DNA of 23,933 nucleotides from Jaenimonas drosophilae (taxonomy: Eukaryota > Euglenozoa > Kinetoplastea > Trypanosomatida > Trypanosomatidae): the NCBI GenBank assembly GCA_030849065.1, contig JASAON010001422.1:1-23933 (forward strand), read 5' to 3'. Within the stretch, counting starts at the first letter, position 1, and each line of letters starts with the position of its first letter. A model generated the notes under the pieces. It searched no databases and was not told the DNA's origin. It saw nothing but the letters and a program-made list of their open reading frames with translations. Positions 1 through 7,866 of the stretch are shown in pieces. Made by a program: the position numbers and the translations under genes.

Positions 1-1
1 T

Positions 2-1831
2 GATCAGTTGAGTGCGCGGGGTGGCCCTGCCCCTGATGTGCGGCAGCTTCTGTATGATGCTGTGACTGTGTCTGTGGATGGTACTAAGTTTGGCCCCTTC
101 AGTGAGGGGTGCAGTGCGATTGATGCATCGAGTGCTACGTGTGTTGGTAACTATGGAGCACGTGACATTGCTGTGTGGTCCTACACGAATGTTGTGACTC
201 CCGGTGCCTCGCTTGTTGCGCAGCCATCCACTCCAAGCATGATGTATCTGAGCAGTGCTGCGTCTGGAGCTGTGGGTAGTGAAACCTTGGTGAAGGCTGT
301 TGATGCTACGACATGCATTGAGCTGCATGAATCATCCGCTGCTGATTTGAGAGCAACGTCGAGCTCTTCATCTCATCACTCCGTGTCTGCGAGTAAGCAT
401 GAGTCCGTGAGCCACAAGGGGTCTATTGGAGCACCTACTGATCGCGCTTCCTCATCGAGTCACAGTAGTCCTGGTTCCGACAGTGTGTTGGATGGTCTGA
501 TGATTGGTCTTGCTGTTGCTCTTGGAATTGCTGTGCTTGTTGTTGTTGCACTGCTGTTATTGCGGTGTGGAGTTGTGTCGTGCTGTGTGAGATGGGTGCA
601 TGGCTGCTGTGACGGTTCCGCTGGACGGGGGTATGACTCGATGTCTGTGCTTGTGGATGGTGGGAAGCGGCTTGAAGCGTGCGCACGTGTGCAACAGCAG
701 ACGATGGATGTGTCGCGTGCGTTGGTTACTGCTGGTGGATTAACTACTGTTGTGTTTGTTGATGTGTGCCACTGGCTTCTGCTGTGGGTGCGTGAGCCTG
801 TTGTGATGTCGCGTGTTGTGAAGCAGTATGAGCGGCGTGTGCGTGATGCTGTGCTTGAGCATGGGTGTGTTGAGGTGCGTGGTGTTGGTGGGATGTTTGT
901 GCTGTGGTGCCCTTGTGCAAGTACTGGTTTGCAGCTTTGTCTCGCCATTGAGCGTGCTGCAGCGGCAGCTTCGTTGACGTATGTGGATGCACTGAATGCT
1001 GTGTATGCACTTGTGGCTCCACCCGTGAGTGGTGAGACTGCTCGTGTGTGCGGGCTGCGTGTTCGTGCGTGCATGCACGTTGAGGATGTGCGTGATGCTG
1101 TTGGGAGTCTGAGTGCGTGGTTGCTGCCTGCTGCTGAGGTTGCTGCGTGTGCGGCCACGGCTTGCCCTACCGGCTGCTCTCTTGTGCTGACTGGTGCTGC
1201 GCATGGTGCGCTGCCTGAGGATGCCCGTGCGTGTGTGCTGTGGGAGCCACTTGGGACTCGTGTGCTGAAGATGCGGTCTGGATCTCGTCGGATGGAGCTG
1301 TTTGTTGCTCGGTCTGGTGTCAGTGGTGGAGCTGCTAATGGTGTTGAGCAGCATGGTGTGGGTGGTGTTGCGACGGAGTGTTGCACCGCGGATGCTCTGG
1401 TTGTGCTTGAGACATGCTCTGAGGCCTTGACGCCATCGAGGGAGGCGTGTTTGAAGCGGTTGGCTGTTCTTTATGGCGCTGAAGTGGAAGGATGCCGCGC
1501 TGTTCCTCTTGCCGCCATGTGTGAGTGGCTGTGTGCTGTACCTCTAGCAGGAAGTGAGGCTGGACTGAATCATGGATGTTCTGATGCACTCCTTTCTGCT
1601 GTTGCTGACCGTGTTGGAGCACTTGTGGAGTACCGTCATGGTATCTCTCGGAGGGTTTCATGTGTGGTACCTTCTAGGAGTGAGCGGCACGGTACTATTG
1701 GAGTGGGAGTGGGGCTAGTGCCGGGTATCTTTGATGGCGAACACTCGCACTCCACTTCGAGGGGTCGGCGTGCGAGGCGCCGGGGTGTTTTGCGTCATTT
1801 TTCGTACGGTGTGGAAGAGAGTGATGTGTGA
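2..1831 (+). CDS. Receptor-type adenylate cyclase-like protein, 3' part, probably catalytically dead
   Basis: The frame is already open at the window edge, so the 5' end is missing; 609 residues are visible. Residues about 15-100 resemble the membrane-proximal end of the kinetoplastid receptor cyclase ectodomain (a GPFSEGC segment and a second Cys about 15 residues on). A Ser/His-rich stalk follows, then one membrane helix at about residues 166-187 (bases 497-562) and a Cys-rich juxtamembrane stretch. The cytoplasmic part aligns by eye with the class III cyclase domain of this family. The first metal Asp is kept in VVFVDV (D254, bases 761-763), but the usual VGD is VGG (G297, bases 890-892), and the Asn and Arg of the NMAAR-like motif read Glu379 and Cys383. 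Family members sit in the surface or flagellar membrane and make cAMP; this copy probably cannot. Family assignment is fairly sure; the loss of activity is inferred. Confidence 0.82.
   Translation, partial: DQLSARGGPAPDVRQLLYDAVTVSVDGTKFGPFSEGCSAIDASSATCVGNYGARDIAVWSYTNVVTPGASLVAQPSTPSMMYLSSAASGAVGSETLVKAVDATTCIELHESSAADLRATSSSSSHHSVSASKHESVSHKGSIGAPTDRASSSSHSSPGSDSVLDGLMIGLAVALGIAVLVVVALLLLRCGVVSCCVRWVHGCCDGSAGRGYDSMSVLVDGGKRLEACARVQQQTMDVSRALVTAGGLTTVVFVDVCHWLLLWVREPVVMSRVVKQYERRVRDAVLEHGCVEVRGVGGMFVLWCPCASTGLQLCLAIERAAAAASLTYVDALNAVYALVAPPVSGETARVCGLRVRACMHVEDVRDAVGSLSAWLLPAAEVAACAATACPTGCSLVLTGAAHGALPEDARACVLWEPLGTRVLKMRSGSRRMELFVARSGVSGGAANGVEQHGVGGVATECCTADALVVLETCSEALTPSREACLKRLAVLYGAEVEGCRAVPLAAMCEWLCAVPLAGSEAGLNHGCSDALLSAVADRVGALVEYRHGISRRVSCVVPSRSERHGTIGVGVGLVPGIFDGEHSHSTSRGRRARRRGVLRHFSYGVEESDV
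497..562 (+). other. Transmembrane helix of the cyclase-like receptor
   Basis: Twenty-two uncharged residues, rich in Leu, Val, Ala and Ile, lie between a Ser-rich stalk (about bases 310-480) and a basic, Cys-rich segment (RCGVVSCCVRW). This is the single-pass layout of receptor adenylate cyclases. The cysteines just inside the membrane could be acylated, which is inference. Confidence 0.85.
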
Positions 1832-2269
1832 GTTGGTGTGGTTGGCTGAGTGTGGTTGTGAAGTGTAGGTGCTGTTGTTTCGTATTCGTTTTTTTGGATG
1901 GAGTGCGCGCAAGTTGTCTTGTTGATTATTGTGCTGTGTCGCGACTGCTTTTTGGCGTGGTGGATGGGCCTGGTGCAGAAGAGTGCGGCTTCGCTGCGCT
2001 ATATTTGCTGACTGAATGAATGGCAGCGGCGTATTGGTAAGTGTGAAACCGGCTGAAGTTGCGATTCGCTGCGGCAGTTGTGTGGGCATTCCGTGATGTT
2101 GTGTTGGGTCTTCTTTGTTTGTTTTTGATCGATGGTTGAGGAATGTGAGCTCAATCTGAGCTGTGGGCAAAAGGATGTGTGTTGCTGTTGCATATTATTT
2201 GTTGGAGTTAATCACGATGTTTGAACTATTTGCTGTACGTTCTCACCTTTCTTTTTTCAGAAAACCAGC
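1832..2269 (+). other. Intergenic spacer of the cyclase array, with splice acceptor
   Basis: This G/T-rich spacer contains no credible coding frame. From about 2010 it is similar to 2908-3162. It ends in a T/C tract and CAG at 2258-2260, nine bases before the ATG of the next cyclase remnant, which fits a spliced-leader acceptor with a very short 5' UTR. Confidence 0.6.
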
Positions 2270-2460
2270 ATGAATGGTGCTCGTACCCAAGTGATTCTTT
2301 TGTTTCTTGCATATGGCGCTTCTTACGGGTACTTCGCTTGAGCAAACGTTCTTTTTGTTGTTGCGGGTAAGGCGTGCACGAATGCTTGCCCCCTTTCTAC
2401 CAGTGATGCTTTGTTCTTACTTTTTTGTTCTGGCAAACAGATACGATTTTGTTTTAAATG
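2010..2460 (+). repeat. Direct repeat, copy 1 (spacer plus cyclase 5' end)
   Basis: It matches 2908-3350 in the same orientation. Similarity is moderate at the left, where shared blocks include GGCAGTTGTGTGG and TTTTTGATCGATG. It is nearly perfect from the splice acceptor (2255) through the signal peptide to GGCAAACAGATAC (about 2450), then stops abruptly. The unit reads as a duplicated intergenic-to-N-terminus segment of tandem cyclase genes. Confidence 0.85.
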
Positions 2461-2710
2461 TGTGTGCAACTACAGCGAGCTTAGGTTTCTCTGTGTTGTA
2501 CCGCCTGGGAACCATTATCTGGTATTCTCTCCGTCACATCATTATATATACATGTTTCCAGGATTGTTGAATTTGCTAAACTGCAGCGGATGCATACGTG
2601 TTCTGATGTTTCATCATCCCTTCTTGGGTTGGGTTGTTCTTCCAGGTGGGAAGGCAGTTTGGTGTGTTGTATTTCTGAGAAGTGAGACACACTCACTTCA
2701 CGAATGCTGA
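2270..2710 (+). pseudogene. Receptor adenylate cyclase N-terminal remnant, copy 1
   Basis: The ATG at 2270 follows a CAG splice acceptor (2258-2260) by nine bases and begins a 23-residue signal peptide (MNGARTQVILLFLAYGASYG, then YFA). A TGA at 2339-2341 interrupts it. The same frame then stays open to the TGA at 2708-2710. The first part after the stop (ANVLFVVAGKACTNACPLS) looks like the start of a mature receptor ectodomain; past about 2460 the translation no longer looks like a receptor. I read this as a broken 5' end left at the array edge. The cyclase identity rests on its repeat relation to 3163-4067, where the same 5' end is followed by recognisable ectodomain sequence. Confidence 0.6.
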
Positions 2711-3162
2711 TCCTCCCCTACTTTTGAAAATATCTCCGCAAATTGCATGCATCTGGAAGGTCTGGAAGCACTCGGTGTGGTGTGTCAAGTCTCTCATTTT
2801 TCATCACAGTTCCGCGATACTTGTGGTCACCATACTTTACTGGAGATCATTCTCAAGTTTTCTTGTTGTTTTCTATTGTGCTGTGCTGCTTACGCAAATC
2901 TGCCGATGGACTGACTGACGGCGGAGTAGGTAATTGTGGACCCGGCTGAGGTTGCGGTGTCTTGTGGCAGTTGTGTGGTCATTCCGTGATGGTATGTGGG
3001 GTCTTCTTTGTTCGTTTTTGATCGATGCTTGCGAAATATGGGCAACAGGGGATATGTTGGCGTGCTGTTGCATATTTGTGGGAGTTTATCATGATTCCAC
3101 GTCTTTTTGGACTTTTTTCTGTACGTTCTCACCCTTTTTCCGTTTTTCATCAGAAAACCAGC
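2711..3162 (+). other. Spacer between the two cyclase pseudogenes
   Basis: No credible gene is visible. The first 200 bases are unique. The rest is the spacer part of the direct repeat and ends in the acceptor tract CCCTTTTTCCGTTTTTCATCAG, nine bases before the ATG at 3163. Confidence 0.6.
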
Positions 3163-3350
3163 ATGAATGGTGCTCGTACCCAAGTGATTCTTTTGTTTCT
3201 TGCATATGGCGCTTCTTACGGGTGCTTCGCTTGAGCAAACGTTCTTTTTGTTGTTGCGGGTGAGGCGTGCACGAATGCTTGCCCCGTTTCTACCAGTGAT
3301 GCTTTGTTCGTATTGTTTCTTTTTGGCAAACAGATACCATTTCTTTTTAT
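2908..3350 (+). repeat. Direct repeat, copy 2 (spacer plus cyclase 5' end)
   Basis: Second copy of the 2010-2460 unit, about 890 bases downstream. It has the same order of spacer, T-rich tract with CAG (3151-3153), ATG at 3163, signal peptide and in-frame TGA. Similarity ends just after GGCAAACAGATAC near 3337, where unrelated cyclase ectodomain sequence begins. Confidence 0.85.
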
Positions 3351-4067
3351 TTTTGCAGTTCCGCACAAGCAACCCTTCCATGATTGGTCTAAACTTCTAC
3401 AGCAACTTCCAGTATGTGTCGTGGGTGGCGGGCACTGCCCTTATACAAGCGCTGCACACGTAGGGCTCGTCTAGCTACCCGACTCCAGTTGCGTTCTATG
3501 ACAGCTTTTTCTTGCTGCGCAGTCCAGTTTCCTTGTGGAGGATCTCTTTATTGAGTCCTATGGACCGACATGCAATGCGGTTGCTGAGGATGTGGGTGGT
3601 ATCTGTTCCTGCAACCAGGCTGGCATCAACATCATCTTCACGACACTGGGCAAAACATCCACCCGTGCGTTTGGTGCTGTTGCCATACCGAATGCGTGGT
3701 TCCAGTATGCTTCTGGGAGGTGTGCGAGTGTGATACCTCCTGGTGACCTTGCAGTTCCCCCGACCCCATACACGGATCTTGTGAGTCTATATGTGCCACA
3801 GCGACTTGTTGGGCTGAGCACGACTGACAATACGATGATTGAGGACATGTGCACTGTGTTGAATGATGTTGTGTCGCTGTTGTCGAACCGTGCGTTGTAC
3901 GCCCACCTTGCATACAACTTGTACTTCAGTACCTGTCTTTCAACGACAACGACATCTGCGAGCACTGCCCTGAGCACGCACATGTCGACGTGGGTGACGA
4001 CGGCGCTGATGGGGGTGATCCCTGACAGTACATCACTTGTTGTTGTTGGTGATAGGTACCACTCCAT
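3163..4067 (+). pseudogene. Receptor adenylate cyclase pseudogene, internally deleted and frameshifted, copy 2
   Basis: It starts with the same signal peptide as 2270 and the same in-frame TGA (3232-3234), followed by ANVLFVVAGEACTNACPVS. From about 3359 the text jumps to the C-terminal ectodomain: NPSMIGLNFYSNFQYVSWVAG lies in another frame and is stopped by TAG at 3461-3463. The frame must shift again near 3515-3530 to reach FLVEDLFIESYGPTCNAVAE and GGICSCNQAG (3529-3645), a Cys-containing segment typical of kinetoplastid receptor cyclases. The receptor text fades by about 4060, before the helix and cyclase domain. Three separate lesions plus truncation make this a pseudogene. The right border, at the start of the next gene's splice tract, is approximate. 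Confidence 0.75.
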
Positions 4068-4079
4068 TTTACTCCATCT

Positions 4080-4107
4080 CCATCTTTTTCCCCCTTTCTT
4101 TTTGCAG
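4080..4107 (+). promoter_or_regulatory. Spliced-leader acceptor of the 4146 gene
   Basis: A T/C tract (CCATCTTTTTCCCCCTTTC, then TTTTTG) ends in CAG at 4105-4107. The first ATG after it is at 4146, giving a 38-base 5' UTR. This fits kinetoplastid trans-splicing and fixes the start of the downstream gene. Confidence 0.7.
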
Positions 4108-4145
4108 CTGCCTTAGATCCAGAAGCATCATCAACATCCTTCATC

Positions 4146-5876
4146 ATGACCATTGTCTCTGGCTCAATGGCGAGAAGACGGAGCAGCGAACGAGGTGAAG
4201 CGGTAGAGGAGAGTCGGCCAACCTCCTGCCGTGTTCCTGCGCTTCAGCGAGAAGTTGTGCGCGTGATGAATGATGTACATGATGATGAAGCTGATGACTA
4301 CCATGTGTATGTTGGTGGCGGTGATCCACTTCATCTTTCTGTTTCTGGTAATGAGATGAGCTCACGTGGCGAGAGTATCTCCCTTTCTGATTTATCATTG
4401 CGTTCAGAGACTCTCGCACGTCATGCAACATTAAATGAACCAGAAGAGATGGATGTTAATGCTGCCGCTGTGCTTCCATCGCGTGCATCCACAGCCTCAA
4501 TGATGGATCAACCACTCACGCACAACACCGCCGATGAGGTGAGGTTTTGCCCATGCGACAACAACAACCGCCGCCTTCAAACACGTGTGTCGTCTGCGCG
4601 TGGGGCATCCGTGCAGCCATCATCATCATCTCCAGCAACCGCCACCAACAACAACAATGCGGTACTTGGTCGACGTGGTTTTACCACTGCTTCTCCACAA
4701 ACAGCGAGCACCACCACCACCACAACAACAACATCTGCCGCACCTACTCGTCGTTCTCGTGTGCAGGCGATGAGCACGCTTACCTCTCTACGCACACCGT
4801 CGCGTCTCTCGATATTAACGGAAGAGAGCGGCCTCGTGGCTCAACGTACGTTGACGGAGGAGTGGTCGGCCTTCATGCAATCAGAGTCAAGTGATGAATG
4901 GATCGCGATGGAGGATGAACGCTACGCCTTGCCACGTCAGGCTAGTACGGGACGATTGCGTAGTGGCGTGACTGGACGACAGCGCATCAACTCCTTTCGT
5001 GTTCCGTCTCAGAGCAACAACAGCAGCCATCATCATCGTCATCGCGTGAAGAGTGCTGCAGACCTTGAGTTCATCACACCCATGACGAGTGATTTGCAGC
5101 AGTACCTCGTGCCGGTGTTGGAGCTCGATCCTGTTCTCACCGACCCACTCAGCAACAACAACAACAACAACGGTGAAGGTGCGGCAGGAGTGGTGCCACG
5201 ATTGATTAACTCATCTCGTACTCTACGTCGCAACACGGCGGTTCGTCTCTCCCCGTTGCACTCACCACACAGCAACACCGCGCGCACAAGTCATGTGCTC
5301 TTCACGGAGAGAAATCCGCTGACGGATCATCATACTCATCATGCGCAGAACAACAGCAACAACACCACCACCACCAACAACAACAGCAGCAGCAACATGA
5401 AGGCCTCCTCACTCATGCCCGTACTCTTGGAAACACCATCAGCCAACCTCCTCATGCCAACATTCATGTCCTTCTCGAAGATCGAGGCGATGATGCTCGA
5501 AGAAAGTGTGCAGAACGCAACCATGACGTTCTCATCTCAACCTCAATCCGCGGTGACGGCCACCTCGACGATTGGTGGCATGGCGCCATCCACCGCAACA
5601 CCTCTTCACAACTCATCCCAGCAACGTGGCAGGTGCGTGGATGATCATCATGGCAAGCGTGTACGTAAGATGGAGGCACCTTCACACCTTCGCGCGATGC
5701 ACAAGGAGCTGAAGGAGCTCGGTTTTGCCATGTTTGGTGCGGAGGCATCCACGATCACCACCGATGATGAATCATCGCCATCGCTTCGACCAACACGAGC
5801 ACGTGTACCAAGTCATGTGGCAGTGATGGAGCACACCTACTCCATGGCATCGTTGCACTCATCTACAAATATCTAA
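4146..5876 (+). CDS. Low-complexity Asn/Ser/Thr-rich hypothetical protein, paralog of 21285-22655
   Basis: A 576-residue protein starting at the first ATG after a strong acceptor. No known domain is recognised. It is hydrophilic, with Asn, Thr, Ser and His runs coded by AAC, ACC and CAT repeats, and no membrane segment, so it is probably soluble and largely disordered. Islands that look constrained are a Trp-containing acidic segment around residues 230-255, LRTP at 215-218, an ARTS...NPLT block ending at 390-393, PTFMSFSKIE at 438-447 and KELGFAMF at 523-530 in a charged helical stretch. The last three recur in the same order in the protein encoded at 21285-22655. RQAS and RRNT could be basophilic kinase sites. 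Function is unknown. Confidence 0.85.
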   Translation: MTIVSGSMARRRSSERGEAVEESRPTSCRVPALQREVVRVMNDVHDDEADDYHVYVGGGDPLHLSVSGNEMSSRGESISLSDLSLRSETLARHATLNEPEEMDVNAAAVLPSRASTASMMDQPLTHNTADEVRFCPCDNNNRRLQTRVSSARGASVQPSSSSPATATNNNNAVLGRRGFTTASPQTASTTTTTTTTSAAPTRRSRVQAMSTLTSLRTPSRLSILTEESGLVAQRTLTEEWSAFMQSESSDEWIAMEDERYALPRQASTGRLRSGVTGRQRINSFRVPSQSNNSSHHHRHRVKSAADLEFITPMTSDLQQYLVPVLELDPVLTDPLSNNNNNNGEGAAGVVPRLINSSRTLRRNTAVRLSPLHSPHSNTARTSHVLFTERNPLTDHHTHHAQNNSNNTTTTNNNSSSNMKASSLMPVLLETPSANLLMPTFMSFSKIEAMMLEESVQNATMTFSSQPQSAVTATSTIGGMAPSTATPLHNSSQQRGRCVDDHHGKRVRKMEAPSHLRAMHKELKELGFAMFGAEASTITTDDESSPSLRPTRARVPSHVAVMEHTYSMASLHSSTNI

Positions 5877-6762
5877 ACTGGTGTGAGTGTATGTGATCGG
5901 TGTTGTTGTTGATCAGCGAATGCCAGTTTATCCTGTGAGGATTAGGGCCCTGAAGAGCATCTATCATCTTGTGTTGTTGTTGTTGTTGTTGTTGTTATTG
6001 TTGTCTGTGTGCGTCGTGAAATATGTTGGAGGTGTACGTGAGCGCGCCTGACTGCACACAGATTTTTGCGTGGCAAATCGTTGTTTTTTTTGTTTTTCTT
6101 GAAAATTTGGGAAGACGCACATGAGATTTTTTAACAACACACACGCAAGACACAACCGATTTATTTCGTACTATTCTTCTTCTTTTTTTTTTTTTGCTGT
6201 TGTGTCGTGTGTGTGTGTGCCTGACCAATTCCAGGAAGCAATGCTTCATGCCTTTACTTTGTTGCTGTTGTTGTTGTTGTTGTTTTTGTTGTGCTGTGAC
6301 TGTGTGCAAAACACACAAGCACACAACGCAAACATACACACGTACACGTCAATGTGTTGAGCTGTGCCTCCTCTCGTCCAGTGGCTTTAACCTACAACGG
6401 TTTGATATTTCTTTGTTTTTATTTTTGTGTTTTCGATGGATGTTTCTCTGCATCACATTTTCCAAATGATGAATGCATGATGAAGTACATGCCTACTACC
6501 TTCTTTTTTTTTTCCTTTTACGCACATACACACGTCAGCCCATGATGTTTCTCACTCATGTGTTGTTGTTGTTGTTGTTGTGTGTTTCCTTCTTCCCCTT
6601 TCTACCCATCCAGTGACTACTTTCTACGTCTGCCTTTTTGTACGTTTTTTTTTTCGTATATGCACAAAGTTATTTTATGTTTTTTTTTGTATTTCTTCTT
6701 TTACTACCTTTTGAAGATGATCTTTCATCACCACAGTGCTTATTTATACACGGTTCTGCTTA

Positions 6763-6793
<31 letters not shown>

Positions 6794-6906
6794 CGGTTCT
6801 GCAGGAAGTATTCATCATGCGTCATGATGCTCAATCACGATGATGATGACAATCAGTACCATGGACCGACGTATTCACTTTTTTTTTGCAAGTCAATAGC
6901 GTGTTG
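5877..6906 (+). other. 3' UTR/intergenic region with microsatellites and several acceptors
   Basis: This region is rich in T tracts and GTT/TTG repeats (5971-6004, 6261-6290, 6561-6582). Three T-rich tracts end in AG (6233-6234, 6537-6538, 6803-6804). Each is followed within 3-12 bases by an ATG opening a short frame: 6241-6360 (39 residues), 6542-6616 (24 residues) and 6817 (8 residues). The first two translate the TTG repeat as Leu runs and so resemble signal peptides, which may be an artefact. No standard gene is seen. Confidence 0.5.
5971..6004 (+). repeat. GTT trinucleotide microsatellite
   Basis: About ten GTT units with one interruption, in the 3' flank of the 4146 gene. Similar + strand GTT/TTG tracts lie in other spacers (6261-6290, 6561-6582, 13269-13287, 15951-15987), whereas coding regions carry AAC/CAA on the same strand. 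Confidence 0.9.
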
Positions 6907-7161
6907 ATGATGGAGCTTCTGTTTTACATCTCCATCATCATATCATACATTCTTCATCACTTGGCACGACATGCATCCATCATCATCCTCATGTTTATGT
7001 TGATGAAGATGATGATGCAGATGGATGCTATCCGGAGGGAGTGCTCTTCGAGCATTGCGTGCATGTTTGTGCTCATGACGAATCAGATTGTGGCGGTGGG
7101 CCTTGTGCCATCAACGCATCGTTCATTTCATCAATCTAATTATTGTTTTGACGAAAAGTAA
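6907..7161 (+). CDS. Possible small hydrophobic protein
   Basis: An 84-codon frame begins at the first ATG after a nine-T tract and AG at 6890-6891, 15 bases upstream. The product has hydrophobic stretches at about residues 3-17, 24-35 and 52-67, and a short polar tail. The base composition after 7020 looks more coding-like than the flanks. However, CAT/ATG microsatellites produce many of the Ile, His and Met residues, so an artefact is quite possible. No family is recognised. Confidence 0.3.
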   Translation: MMELLFYISIIISYILHHLARHASIIILMFMLMKMMMQMDAIRRECSSSIACMFVLMTNQIVAVGLVPSTHRSFHQSNYCFDEK

Positions 7162-7683
7162 TAAAAAGAGATGAAACAAGAAAAGCTCGTGCGGCTTCTT
7201 CATCATCGTCATCATCGTCATCATCATGTTTGCGATAGACAGCAGCGGCGGATGTGTTGCCGCAGTAGAGTCAATCCCAATGATGTGCTTCACATTCATA
7301 ACAACACAAGAAAGAAAGAAAAAAAAGTACAACATTAAAATTTTTATTGTTGTTGCTGGCCCATGTGTGGGCTGATGTTTTCATAAATACCTGCATGTGT
7401 TTGTGATTAAACATCCATAAAAAAGCAACAAAACAAGTACTCATGAAGATTATCACCACCACAACAACACTCTGTATGTGTGTATAAGCTGGATACGTGC
7501 ATCAATCCAATTCTTCTTCTCCGCATGCATGTCTTGCTCGTAGAACACACCTCTCTTGTGAAGCACAGCGTGTGTAACGCTCCTCATCAACAACACACAG
7601 ACTTTCACAAAACAACCAAACATCAGAGCAAAAAAGCTTCTTCGACGAACAACAACAGATTAAAACACATTCATCGCCGAACA
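7162..7683 (+). other. Intergenic region upstream of the 7867 gene
   Basis: A-rich at first, with CATCAT/CGTCAT repeats near 7200-7230 and a run of A after 7310. I see no gene here. The frame open through 7480-7866 has no early ATG placed after an acceptor and crosses the T/C tract, so I do not extend the 7867 gene into it. Confidence 0.5.
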
Positions 7684-7716
7684 GCTTTTTTCTTCTTCTT
7701 CCTCCTCTTCCCCAAG
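7684..7716 (+). promoter_or_regulatory. Spliced-leader acceptor of the 7867 gene
   Basis: A 30-base, almost pure pyrimidine tract (TTTTTTCTTCTTCTTCCTCC onward) is followed by the first AG at 7715-7716. No ATG occurs between there and 7867, which gives a 150-base 5' UTR containing an ACAACA tract and supports the chosen start. Confidence 0.65.
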
Positions 7717-7866
7717 CGCACTCCCACAAAATCATACAGATACCTATCTTCACGAACAGCAACAACAACAACAACAGTACTGCAGCAACACGTATTCACC
7801 TCTCGCGCACACATCAACACACACGTTCTTTTCTGTTTGTGTGCGTGTACGTTGGCATCGAATACG

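Noticed and set aside
460..1386. Long minus-strand open frame (308 codons) opposite the cyclase-like gene
   Set aside because: It mirrors the G/T-rich coding strand as Thr/Ser/His-rich text, and the + frame shows receptor cyclase features. It has no acceptor in its own direction.
3340..3359. Possible cis-intron 3' end (T-rich tract plus CAG) in the second cyclase pseudogene
   Set aside because: Cis introns are very rare in kinetoplastids, no matching 5' site or intact frame results, and other lesions show the copy is broken.
6241..6616. Signal-peptide-like Leu runs
   Set aside because: The Leu runs come from TTG microsatellites read in one frame, so hydrophobicity is not evidence of a gene.
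7480..7866. N-terminal extension of the 7867 gene
   Set aside because: The frame is open but starts without ATG and crosses the pyrimidine tract and acceptor, so it is probably upstream DNA.
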